Assembly: GCF_008831285.2 (NCBI RefSeq)
Contig: NW_022204778.1
Coordinates: 1 to 48,853 of the forward strand
DNA length: 48,853 bases
Reading direction: 5' to 3'
Source of the DNA: Nymphaea colorata
Taxonomy: Eukaryota; Streptophyta; Magnoliopsida; Nymphaeales; Nymphaeaceae
Part shown: piece by piece, positions 1 to 9,893 of the stretch
How the letters are laid out: every line of letters begins with the position of its first letter
Position numbering within the stretch: the first letter of the stretch is position 1
Program-made: the position numbers and the translations under genes
Notes under the pieces: model-generated
What the model was told of the DNA's origin: nothing
The model's input: only the letters and a program-made list of their open reading frames with translations
Databases searched by the model: none

Positions 1-438
1 AAAAAAATACCAACTATTTAAAATTTTTAAAATTTCATTAGTCACAAAAATTATAAATGGCACATCTTAAGGGAAAAAATGGTTTGATTCCGATAATGAA
101 GCGCGATGCAATATATCACGTTTAAAACCTTGAAAAAGAACAAAAATTAAATCCAGTTAACTTTGGATCTCCAACTACCCTGCACGTGGTTCTCTGCCGA
201 GTTGGCATTTACAGATGTCAACCTTTTTTTTAATGAAGGAGAGCTGGGAAAGAAAAATCTGTGTGTGATTCGATTCTAAAAGATGTGGAACATCCCAATA
301 TTAAACTTTGTCTATCATATATTTTTGGGTTTTCTGATATTACGAGTAAAGTTTATAAAATTTTCTCTAAGTTCAAAGCTGCCAAGTGCCAACCTCATAA
401 ATTCTCATAACTTTCCTTTCTATGTCATGTTCACTTAA

Positions 439-1421
439 GGGGCCGTTTGATGGCTGGAAAGCATGGAAACTGAAAAAAAATTTCCAGAAATATATTTTTG
501 GAATTGAAATAGGAAAAAAAATTTCTATATTTCCAAAACAAGCTTGTGTTTGTTAAGTAGGAAATATTTTTTGGAAAGAAATTTCGTCTTTGGCAGAAGT
601 GAAAGAAGAAGGAAGGAGGAGAGGAGGAAGAAGGAAGGGAAGGGAAGGAGGAGGAGGAAGAAGGAAGGAAGGAAGGAGGAGGAGAGGAAAAGGGAAGGGA
701 AGGGAAGGAAGGAGGAGAGGAAGGAAGAAGGGAAGGGAAGGGAAGGAGGGAGAGAGAGGAAGGAGGAAGAAGGAAGGAAGGGAGAGAGGAAAAAGAAGGA
801 AGGGAAGAGGGAGGATTTGTGGATTGGCATCAGGCGGTGCCATCGGCGGCGGCGTCGGAGTGGCCTCGCTGCTGCCCTCTCCCCTTCTTCCCCACTTCTC
901 CTTCCCTCTTCTCCTTCTTCCCCTCTTCCCCTCCTATCATTTTTCTTCCCCTTCTTCCCTCCTATCATTTTCTTCCCCTCTTCCCCTCTTCTCCTTCCCC
1001 CTCGCCGTCCCCTCTTCTCCTTCCCTCCTCTTCTCTCCCTCCCTTCCCTCCTCGCCTGCCCTCTTCCCCTTCCCCTTCTTCCCTCTCTCCTCGCCGTCCC
1101 CTCTTCTCTTCCCTCCTCTCCTTCCTTCCTCGCCGTGCCTTTCCCCTCTTCTCCTTCCTCCCGCTGTGCCCTCCTCCCCTTCTTCCCCTCCCTCTTCCCT
1201 CCTTCCCTTCCTCTTTCTCCCTCCCCCTTCCCTTCCTCTCCCCTTCCCTTCCTCAGCGTCCCTTCTTCCTCCCAACGGTCAAAAAAATTTTTCAGAAATA
1301 TTTTTCCATTTTCACTTTTAACGGTAAAAAAAAAATTCTAAGTTTGATGAAGAGAAAAAATTTTTAAAATTTGAATTTTTTTTCTACTGCTACATTAAAT
1401 TTCCAGGGCATCAAACGCGCC
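439..1421 (+). mobile_element. Element 1 in unit A: Tourist-like element with GA and CT tracts
   Basis: It starts TAA then GGGGCCGTTTGATGGC and ends GGGCATCAAACGCGCC, an imperfect terminal inverted repeat. Termini of the form GG-n-GTTTGATGG next to TAA resemble PIF/Harbinger Tourist-like MITEs (inference). Inside are AT-rich arms, a GA-only tract (about 600-815), a GC-rich middle with GGCGGCGGCGTCGG (about 820-880) and a CT-only tract (about 880-1275). Long open frames here are low-complexity Ser/Leu/Pro or Arg/Glu/Gly strings and are not genes. Confidence 0.7.
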
Positions 1422-1799
1422 AATGAATTCTGTTTATGGAGGATCATTCCTTAGTTTGTTGGAAGGGGAATGAAAAACATTATTTATAATTTTGTTTAAA
1501 GTAGTAGGTTTTTCTTGTAATATTTATAGACTTAATATTGTTTTCTAGATTTTTGAAAGATATGCGGTATGTCAAGGAAATTCCTGAAAATTTGGATATC
1601 GTTTTGAAAATCAAGATACTCAAAAACCATAAATAAAGCAACCTTGCATTACCGCTGTTTTGAAACCCCACCTCCAAGCGTCCCCGCCACCCGGCGCGTT
1701 TTTTTTATTCATAAGTATTTGGGACTCGTCGGATTAAGAGCAGCTCGTCGGGTCACTCATTTTGATTATGTTAGTGGTCAAGAATTTCCTCTAGCTCAG
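1422..1799. other. Spacer between elements 1 and 2 (unit A), no gene seen
   Basis: AT-rich DNA with a short GC-rich patch (CCCGCCACCCGGCGCG near 1683). The small open frames here do not persist among units and show no recognisable protein. Equivalent spacers follow element 1 in every unit. Confidence 0.6.
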
Positions 1800-2581
1800 A
1801 AAATAAATTTTGCAAGAGTTTTCTGTTATCAAACACAGTAATTTTTTTTACCGTTAATCTGAAAATCGAAAACATATTTTCAGAATTTTTTTGGAGCCGC
1901 TCGGCCATTGTGGAAGGAAAGAAGGAAAGGAGGAAGAGGGAGGAGAAGAAGGAAAGGAGGAAGGAGGGAGGATGAAAGGGAAGAGGGAGAAAGGAGGAAG
2001 AGAGAAAGGAAAGGAGAGGAAGGAAGGAGAAGGGAGATGAAAGGAGGAGGAGAGAAAGAAAGGAAAGGAGAAAGGGGAGGAGGAGGAAGAAAGGAAAGGA
2101 GAAAGGAGGGAGGAGAAAGAGGAAGGAAGCAGAGGTGGAAGAAAGGGAGGAGGAAAGAGAAGGAGGCAGAGGTAGAAGAAGGGGAGGAGGAAAGGGGAAG
2201 GAGGCGGAGGCGGAGGGAGGAGGAAAGGGAAGGAGCAGAAGGAAGAAAGGAAAGGAGGAAGAGGGAGGAGAAAGGGGAAGGAGGCGGAGCAGAAGAAAGG
2301 AAGGAGAGAAGGGAGGAGGAAGAAAGGGAAGGAGGGAGGAGGGAAGGACGTGGAGGCGGAAGAAAGGAAGGAGGCGAAGAAGGAAAGGAGGCTTTTCCAT
2401 TTCTTCCGATTCTTCCTCCATCGCCATCAAATTCAGAAATTGTTTCAGAAAAAATATTCAAAGTTAACAAACACAACAATGTTTTAGAAATGTAAAATTT
2501 TATTTCTCAAAAAACCAATTCCAGAAATAAATTTTTGGAAACTTCTTTCTAAAAACATATTTCTGGCCATCAAACACTACC
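1800..2581 (-). mobile_element. Element 2 in unit A: inverted relative of element 1
   Basis: Read on the minus strand it begins TTA then GGTAGTGTTTGATGGCC. It follows the same AT-rich arm as element 1 (shared CTGGAATTG, TGTGTTTGTTAA and GAAATTTC blocks), then a CT tract, then the arm with TTAACGGTAAAAAAAA and GTTTGATAA. So this is a second, diverged family member in opposite orientation. Its inner (left) boundary is uncertain. The GA tract on the plus strand spans about 1912-2395. Confidence 0.6.
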
Positions 2582-3506
2582 TAACTTAACATCAACGAAG
2601 AGAGAGACTGGTGGCGGCCACCTCAGGAGCAAGCCAAATCACTTAACAAAGATGGCCGAGCGACTTCTTCGTTAATTGGTGTAACCATTAAATCCTTATC
2701 CTCCTGATTTTTTCTTTTTGTATGCTTCAACTGGTATCAACAAACACAAGTGAAAAATGTCTACCAAAAACGTTCGACCAGGGAAAATTTACCTAGAAAA
2801 AAGTTGGACCTGGCTGACTTTTTTCAGGATTTCATTTTTGCCCATTAGGGCTTCTTCTCTTCACCACATCATTTCCCTGTGGCCACCGCCTCTTCCTTCT
2901 CCCCACATGAGCGAGGGTCCATCGAGAGTAGTATCAGCACCGCGTCTTCTCTTCTCCTTCGATTCTCTTTCTCATCACAGAACAGCTGCGGAGATTCTAT
3001 TTCTTCACAGATAAGCCTTATCCGTCTCTCTCTGCCCATCTTCTTCTCTCTCCCCTCCCTTGTATGTTGGCTGCACGCACTATGTCTCCCTTTCAATGGT
3101 GGATGCCAAGTTTTCCTTTCAATGATGATGAATTTTGCAGCATACCTTTGCGGCTATGATTTTTTTTTCTTTAAGAATAGGTGAGAAAGAGAACAAGATG
3201 CGATTGAAGCGTTAGGTCAAGTTTATTCTTGATCTTAGCGATCCTTCAGTCGTTTTGGGGTCGTTTGGAAGGTGACCAATCTCCATAATGAGAGTGATCA
3301 GAAAATGAAATTGTTCATAATCTGAAGCAGAAAAGGTGAGTGAGAAAAGAGAGAACAATAGCGATTGAAGCGTTAGGTCAAGTTTTATTCTTGATCTTAG
3401 CGATCCTTCAGTCGTTTGTCGTGAAAGCAAGAATATAGGATGATATTGGCGGCCTTTCTTTTCCTTGTTGCTTCTGTTTCACCCACTTTGTAATTTAGGA
3501 GTGCAG
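2582..3506. other. Spacer upstream of the three-exon fragment (unit A)
   Basis: Mixed-composition DNA with TC-rich stretches, possibly the 5' part of the gene whose last exons lie at 3507-3915, but no exon chain can be assigned. In units B-D the equivalent DNA contains a 128-codon open frame (for example 12348-12734) that is broken in A and E. In A the motif GCGATTGAAGCGTTAGGTC occurs twice (about 3202 and 3362) with extra sequence between; the other units have one. Confidence 0.5.
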
Positions 3507-3915
3507 GAATTGTACAAAAGTAAGAAAAATTATGGTGACTATGGTAAGTTTGTCGTCAACAGGGATATCACATCCTCATTTTATTATGTCCACGTAAGAT
3601 TCTTCTTTATATTATTTTACCATCTTTTTTTTTCCCTAAAAGTAGATTGATCAGATTGTAACAAAACTGCTAATATGAATCTGAATGTAGAGTATTACCT
3701 CTTCATTGATCAACAAACATGGTCAACCTTTTTTCTACTGGTAAGCATATGAAATTTCTACAATCTTGGCATTATGATGAATTTTTTGGATACATATTTA
3801 ACGATCTTATTTGTTCTTGTGTAGGTTGCACATGCAGTCTCCTGCATCTATGTCTGTACGACTACCAGTAGGTGTTCCTGATAAACATAAACGTGAAACT
3901 TCTAAAGAAGTGTAA
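3507..3915 (+). CDS. Unrecognised three-exon gene fragment, unit A
   Basis: Three candidate exons, 3507-3593 (87 nt), 3691-3740 (50 nt) and 3825-3915 (91 nt to TAA), join in one frame of 75 codons. Acceptors are GTGCAG, AATGTAG and TGTGTAG; donors are GTAAGA and GTAAGC. The peptide has segments ELYKSKKNYGDYGKF, INKHGQPFFYW and PVGVPDKHKRE. No start codon or upstream exon is assigned, so this looks like the 3' end of a larger gene captured in the unit. AT-rich, UTR-like sequence follows it. I do not recognise the family. Phase compatibility across two introns is the main support. Confidence 0.4.
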
Positions 3916-4353
3916 CTACCACAGAAGATAGCATAAAAAAATCTTCGCAGGTTTTCTGCTATGTGGTATATTTGAGTCTGTATACTTTTAAAGTTGCAAT
4001 TCTGTGTTTGCTGTTGTGCTTCTTGTAATGAGTCCAGATTGAAACATTGCCATGGTTATTACTAATAATGTCATTTTAATCGACCTTGCTTCTTTTAGAC
4101 CAACTTTATAAGTAGCTTTTAGCACTCGAGATGGACCTCTTTGGAGATAGCTTTTATTATCATGTTGGCTACAGTGGTGCAACAGCTCTGTTGCACCAAA
4201 CGTAGTTAATTTTTGAACGGAAAAAAACTTTCATACCATCAAACATGGTCTCACAATGGAAAAATCGAATTTTATCCTTCCGTATATTCTTCCAGAAGTT
4301 TTTTTCATGGTAAATTTACCATGCAAAAATCTACCCATCTATCAAACGGTACC
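3916..4353. other. UTR-like DNA, hairpin and MITE terminus (unit A)
   Basis: AT-rich sequence that reads like a plant 3' UTR runs to about 4165, followed by the hairpin at 4176-4197. A segment then ends ATCAAACGGTACC next to TTA at the gag junction. That end (GGTACCGTTTGATAG on the minus strand) matches the termini of elements 1 and 2, so a Tourist-like element probably truncated the Copia gag here. A matching left end was not found. Confidence 0.5.
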
Positions 4354-5316
4354 TTAGTTAATGTAACTAATTCATTTTCTAATAGTTGTAGGTGGACATC
4401 GTTAGCTCAAGAAAATAACATTGAAAAAGCATCTCATGCTTCTTTAGAACTCTTAGCATCACGTATAAATTCTAATAATCTTTTTCAATTGATACTTAAT
4501 TGCAAATAGAGTTTTTCTTGCTTTGATCATCCATTTCTTCTTAGCTTCCTCGTCAACAGGAATATTTGTATCTGATCGCAATACTATCTCACATAATTCT
4601 TCTCAATACGACTACAAGCAAGATTTCCAATAATCATAATTGCTATTGTTAAGTTTTCCAATATTATTTAGTGCAACCGCTAATGCCGCTATAATCTCAT
4701 AATATAATTAGCTCAATAAATTTCACTGCTAAATTGACCCTTAAACTGAACATGCTCTAATACCAATTGTAGGCGAAAATGTGGGCCCTACATATAACTT
4801 ACACCCAAACACGAATGTTGTATGCAAAGAAAAAGTGACAGAGTCTCGATGTCCAAAATAATTTTCAATAATAAACTTGACAAACTTGACTTAGTAAAAA
4901 GTCATTAAACAAGCCAACAAAGTCCACAAAGTGAACTTAACTAAGCCATGATGTAAAGTATGCACCAAGGAGATTTTAAATAATACACTTCTATTACTTG
5001 TTAAAATGAAACTTACAAAAGAAAGGGTATATGGACTCACTTTAACTAACTCACATAGTGAGTTAATACCCAAAAACCCAACGCCCTTGCATTTGGGCAC
5101 ACACGAACGCAGCTCACAAAGTGAGCACACAACATCACTCAACTAACTAGATTTGATTTTGATGCTTTGCAAATGGCCAGCACTCCTACTTATAGGGAGG
5201 ACAAGTCGGTGGTGGAAGAATCCACCAAATTCTAAATGGAGGTTCACAGCTTCTTGAGTCTCCTCAACTCTTCCAAGAGAGTCGGTGACGACTCTTTACA
5301 TTGAGATTCTGCTACA
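4354..5316 (-). mobile_element. Ty1/Copia remnant, unit A: LTR, primer-binding site, gag fragment
   Basis: The LTR is 4768-5316 (549 bp) with TGTAG...CTACA ends; on the minus strand it has a TATA-like CCTATAAGTAGG. Directly inside it is TTGGTATTAGAGC, the plant initiator-tRNA-Met primer-binding site with one change (rc of 4754-4766). Further inside, 4354-4700 on the minus strand encodes a broken gag N-terminal region: LNNSNYDYW, then KKKWMIKARKTLFAI, then DVHLQLLENEL, with in-frame stops. The pol genes and second LTR are absent. It lies just downstream of P450 exon 2 in every unit, so it was present before amplification. Confidence 0.8.
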
Positions 5317-5500
5317 AAAACTAGTCTGAGCTAAAAATGTCTTTCTTCTACCATTTCGATCTTCATATTCCATGAAACACCAAAGAAAATCTAGAATAAT
5401 TTTCCACGCTATCAAATACTAAAAAAGTTATTCCATAAAAGTTTTTTCATCCCCATTTTAAACTTAGAATAGTTTTTCCAGAACAAGTTTCCATAAAGTC

Positions 5501-8500
5501 TTATTCCAGGCCATCAAAGGACCGTGGAGAAGGGAACGCTTTGAGAGGTATAGCTTTCTGCAGAGTTAAGCCAAACTTGGCTTTCACATCCAGTTGCTCG
5601 GGGCCCATCCCATGTGGGAGATTCCATGAAAATGAATGGAGAAGAGAAGCCAACATCAGATGAACCATGCGGACCCCTAAAGGGATGGCGGGGCAGTCCC
5701 TCCTTCCGGCGCCAAAAGGGATGAAATGAAAATCCTTTCCTTTGAAATTTACATCAGAATTTAGAAACCTCTCTGGTAAGAAGGATGTTGCATTTTCCCA
5801 GCTGGCGGGATCAGGCCGATGGCCCATGCGTTGACAAGAACTTGGGTGTTCTTACGGATGGTGAAGCCAGCTACCTCTGTAGTTACATCTGCGCTATGTG
5901 GAACGAGAAGAGGAACAGGCGGGTGCAACCGCAAGGTCTCCTTCACCAGTGATTGTAAGTAAGGGAGGTGCTGGATATGAGACTCCTTCACATGACGTTC
6001 TGAGCCGATGGTCCTTTTCAGCTCAAGCTGCGCTATGGACATCTTGTCTGGGTGTCGAAGCAGTTCAGTCATGGCCCATTCTATGGTGGTAGAAGTTGTG
6101 TCACTTCCACCAATGAACACGTCCTGATTTACCAAACAATGACCGTTTAATTTGGTCAAATACTTTGTAATTTAATAGTAATGAAGAATGACAACACAAC
6201 GTAGCTTGTGGTGTTGTCTGGCAGTAGTAACAGTAACAGCTTGTTACTCTTTCATGAAGTTGCATGCCCCAAAAGATTATAGCTGGTTTTTAAAACAATG
6301 TATTACACAGTTCTATAAAGCTGCCCTAAAGATTGAAACTAGTTTATGAAACAATGTATTGTACAGTTCCATGAATATTTAACCTGCCCCAATCTTTATA
6401 GCAAATGCAAGGAATAGTAACAAGCTATTTTCAATGCCAACCACTCCCACAGAGTAGGATTAGTCTGACAAGTTGGGTGTTTAGTCCTTGAAAATAAAAA
6501 TGTTCGATGTATGAAAGGACCATAAATCCCACAATTGAACTCTTCATGACTAAAAAAAAGACGTTTTTTTCAGATTAAATTTGAAAAAACAAAAAGCCCA
6601 CTGCTGCGGAGGACGTCACATATTCCTAGGGAACATAGGTAGGCCTGGGCATCGGGCCGGGCCGCCGCCGGGCAGGCCCGGCTTGGTCCGGTTGGGCCAG
6701 GCAAAACCTGGCCCGGGCCCGATTACCCTCCCGGACCGGGCCTGATAGGGTGGCCTGGCCCGGCCCGACTCCCGCACTCGGGCAGTCGGGCGGCCTCCGG
6801 TGCTCGCTCCCCTCCCTCTCTCTTCCCGTCTCCCTCTCCCTCTCCCTCTCCCTTTTCCCTCTCCCTCTCCGCCTCCATCCCCCGCTCGCTCCCCTCCCTC
6901 TCCACTCCCCTCTCGCTCTCCCTCTCTGCTCCCTCTCCCTTCCCGTCTCCCTCTCCCTCTCTGCTCCCTCTCCCTCTCCGCCTCTGTCCCCCGCTCGCTC
7001 CCCTCCCTCTCTGCTCCCCCTCTCCCTCTCCCTTCCGGTCTCCCTATCCCTCTCCCTCTCTGCTCCCTGTCCGCTCCCCCTCTCCCTTCCCGTCTCCCTC
7101 TCCTCCCTCTCCGCTCCCCCTCTCCGGCTCTCCCTTCCCGTTTCGTCTCCCTCTTCGCGGCGGGCCGGGTCAGGCCTGACTTTTGGTGGCCCGGCCCGGC
7201 AATATTATCGGGCCGGGCCTGGGCCCGGGCTTCTGGCCCGATGGGCCGGGTCTTAGCGGGCTGGGCCCGGGCCTGGGCTTCTGGCCCGATGGGCCGATGC
7301 CCAACCCTAATCACAAGCTGCCCTGTTATAGGCAAACCTGATTATATATGATATATGTTGTACTGGTATGGTTTATGATAAAATTGCCCTTGCTTGATAG
7401 AAAAAAAAGTTGTGTAGACAAAAAACGAACTCAAACTCCGACCTCCGTGGCAAGAGGGCCCACAGGAACACGCCATTCCATGTTATTGGGGAAGATGCAA
7501 AGGCGTGATAAGTATTGTTGGTAAGGTTAGTACAATAACTTGTGGAAAACTTATATGTCTTAATTTAAGTTTCAAATGAAAAACTAGAGCCGTTTCCAAA
7601 GCAATTCCTCCTTCCATACCCTTCCACATCTCTTTTTAGTTGCAAAATGAATCACTAATTACACCCTCAAACACCACATGTGAGTGTTTTTTGCATTCAG
7701 TCGCAGAGCCAAAAAAAAAATTCTGGAGAGATACACTCGTTTATATATATATATATATATATAACAAAGCAAATATTTGAAGATGTTAATATACAATTGA
7801 AGATGTTAATATACAAATAAAGAAACATTGAGTGCATCCTAGCCTCACTTGTTTTTTATTTTTACACAATTAATTTGGTTTTTTTTTTAAGTTTTTTCTT
7901 AATTCGTTCTTTATTCTTTGCCTAAAATATAAAACATGAAGCCACATGTCTTGCTACCATTATTTTTCTACACTAACTTTTTCTCGCCCTTTACCCCGAG
8001 CCATCTTTAAAAGAAGGCAAAGGGTTCTTTTGACGTACTTTCGGTCCTTCCTTTTTTTAACGGCGGTTAACCTGACGTACTTGTAAGAAGAAGGTAATGG
8101 AAATGATCATTTTGAAAATACCCCTAGAAATTAACCGGTAAAATAATATGCTTTCATATTGAAAATTTGAGATCTTTCCCAGAATCGCTCGAACTCAGTA
8201 TAAAATCTACTTGAAAAAAATTATTAAGCTATATGTGATTGTCTTATGAACCCTGGCTTGAAAAAATAATACTAAAGAAGAATTGGGTTGAATAAAAGGG
8301 AGCTCACTGTTAACAAAGGCCTGATATTCTCCCTGGTGAACCCTGAGCTTGGCTCCCTGGTGAGTTCAACAAGCACTTCCAACAAATCACCATGCTTCTT
8401 CTTCTCCCCTCCTTTTGCAGCTGCATCCGACTCCATGCGCTTGTCGATCACTTGGTCAAACGCATCATACAACCGCTTTATAAGAGTTGTATTTCGACGC

Positions 8501-9207
8501 CGCAGACATTGAGGATCGGCCCACCTGAGCGCCGGGAAGAAGTCGGAAAGGTTTGGCTTTGCGTTGAGGTCTAAAATCTCCCACAACAAGTTCTTGAACC
8601 CTCCCGCCGACTCCGACTCGAGATCCACCACGTCCTTGGAAAAGATGGTGTTTGCCACCAAGTTCAGGGTGGTTCCAAACGCACACAAGCCGCTATCGAC
8701 TGAATGACCGGCCGCACAGGCCTTGTGAACATGCCGGAGAAGGGCTTGAACCTTTTCTTGCCGGACGCCTGCTAATATGTCCAGTCTCTTGGGCGTGAAC
8801 AGCTCCATGTTGCAGATCCTTCTCAGCTCTCTCCATCTTGTCCCGTTCTGACTAAACACCAGCGAGTGGTGGTGGTAGTCGAACACGGTGACAACGTCTC
8901 TGACGGTTCGGCCCGCAAACGCCTGGTCGTGCTTATGGAGCACCTGTTCGGCCATCTCAGCCGACGAGACCACCACGGTGGTGATGAAGCCGAGCTGCAG
9001 CGCCATGAGCGGACCATGCATCTCAGAGAGTCTAGCGAGAGACTCATTGGGCATGCTGCCGAGTTCAAAAAGGGACCCGACCACCGGAAAACCCACCGGA
9101 CCCGGTGGGAGCTTACTGGTTTTCCGGAAACGGATCATATTTAAAATATACAGGAATGGCAGGAGAATAAAGAGCCACAAAACCAAATCGGTGCTTAGCT
9201 CAGCCAT
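5501..9207 (-). CDS. CYP76-like cytochrome P450, copy A (single frameshift in exon 2)
   Basis: Exon 1 is 9207-8308 (300 codons, open); exon 2 is 6123-5501, one base shorter than the 624 nt of copies B, C and E. The missing base is a G of a GGG run near 5814, at codon Pro404. Translation would then leave frame before PERF and the heme-binding cysteine and stop soon after. All downstream motifs are present in the other frame. Donor GTGAGC and acceptor AAATCAG are intact. Exon 1 has Ser at residue 172 where B-E have Ile. It is either a recent pseudogene or a homopolymer consensus error; a lone 1-nt loss in an otherwise conserved coding sequence makes an error plausible. Confidence 0.85.
6124..6639 (-). 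other. Proximal part of P450 intron (unit A), no gene seen
   Basis: It holds a diverged direct repeat, AAACAATGTATTACACAGTTC and AAACAATGTATTGTACAGTTC, about 55 bp apart near 6293 and 6350. Otherwise it is plain AT-rich intron next to the exon 2 acceptor. Confidence 0.6.
6640..7309. mobile_element. GC-rich hAT-like non-autonomous element in the P450 intron, unit A
   Basis: The ends are TAGGCCTGGGCATCGGGCC and, inverted, TAGGGTTGGGCATCGGCCC. Both arms are rich in GGGCCGGGCC, and the middle (about 6800-7155) is an imperfect CCCTCT/CTCCCT repeat. TAGGG-type termini are typical of plant hAT elements, but I found no convincing 8-bp target duplication, so the superfamily is tentative. It carries no transposase. 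Long Arg/Gly or Ser/Pro/Leu frames across it are artefacts of composition. Confidence 0.65.
7310..8307 (-). other. Distal part of P450 intron (unit A), no gene seen
   Basis: AT-rich intron sequence between the hAT-like element and the exon 1 donor. It contains the TA microsatellite and TGACGTACTT twice (about 8032 and 8073). No exon-like frame with splice sites is evident, consistent with the single-intron structure usual in CYP76 genes. Confidence 0.6.
7742..7763. repeat. (TA)n microsatellite in P450 intron, unit A
   Basis: About 11 TA repeats, the shortest allele among the units. It is followed at once by a tandem pair of TGAAGATGTTAATATACAA. Confidence 0.95.
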
Positions 9208-9251
9208 TTCTTTGGTTCTTCTCTCGCTTATTAATTAGATGTTCAAGCGGA

Positions 9252-9259
9252 TATTTATA
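9252..9259 (-). promoter_or_regulatory. TATA box of P450 copy A
   Basis: TATAAATA on the minus strand (in GCTATAAATATCCGC) lies 45-52 bp before the ATG at 9207, implying a short 5' leader. Confidence 0.65.
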
Positions 9260-9893
9260 GCTTCTTGCATGTAACATATTTGCTACCTCCTTTTTTTCAA
9301 GTTGCTATCTTTATAAAACTTAAAAGTTTCTTCCCCCTTATTTACATAAAAGAATTATGGTTTTAGCCTTATAGTCTTCTTTCCTCTCTCAAAAGTTGGA
9401 AATTTACTTTTCGTTAGTGAACTAGATAAAATCTTATTAGAAAAAAATACCAACTATTTAAAATTTTTAAAATTTCATTAGTCACAAAAATTTATAAATG
9501 GCACATCTGTTAAGGGGATGAAAAATGGTTTGATTTCCCGATAATGAAGCGCGATGCTAATATATCACGTTTAAAACCTTGAAAGAAGAACAAAAATTAA
9601 ATCCAGTTAACTTTGGATCTCCAACTACCCTGCACGTGGTTCTCTGCCGGTAGTTGGCATTTACAGATGTCAACCTTTTTTTTAATGAAGGAGAGCTGGG
9701 GAAAGAAAAATCTGTGTGTGATTCGATTCTAAAAAGATGTGGAACATCCCAATATTAAACTTTGTCTATCATATATTTTTGGGTTTTCTGATATTACGAG
9801 TAAAGTTTATAAAATTTTCTCTAAGTTCAAAGCTGCCAAGTGCCAACCTCATAAATTCTCATAACTTTCCTTTCTATGTCATGTTCACTTTAA

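Larger units (their letters stand above)
1..9440. repeat. Tandem array unit A (left edge cut by window)
   Basis: Base 1 aligns with 9441, 18982, 29204 and 39226, all within the same AT-rich sequence beginning AAAAAAATACCAACTATTT. The unit holds P450 copy A (minus strand, 5501-9207). The gene-free part 1-438 is AT-rich intergenic DNA that lies upstream of P450 promoters in the other units; I see no gene in it. Against B-E, the first ~500 bases of A differ mainly by missing single bases. A alone has extra sequence at about 3336-3450, which repeats a 3210-3245 motif. Confidence 0.95.

Noticed and set aside
525-1367. Many long frames of Ser/Leu/Pro/Phe or Arg/Glu/Gly/Lys repeats in and around the purine/pyrimidine tracts (also in B-E and in element 2)
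   Set aside because: They arise because GA-only or CT-only DNA lacks stop codons on several frames. Both strands are open, lengths change with tract indels, and there is no domain or splice structure.
4891-5142. 83-codon minus-strand frame MSDVVCSLCEL..., present in most units
   Set aside because: It lies wholly inside the Copia LTR, where no protein is expected.
6616-7351. Arg/Gly-rich and Ser/Pro/Leu-rich frames of up to 255 codons over the GC-rich intronic element
   Set aside because: They are open on both strands through CCCTCT repeats and lie in the P450 intron within a transposon-like element.
8866-9238. Plus-strand frames of 92-123 codons opposite P450 exon 1
   Set aside because: They are shadows of the GC-rich coding exon; the minus-strand frame is clearly the P450.
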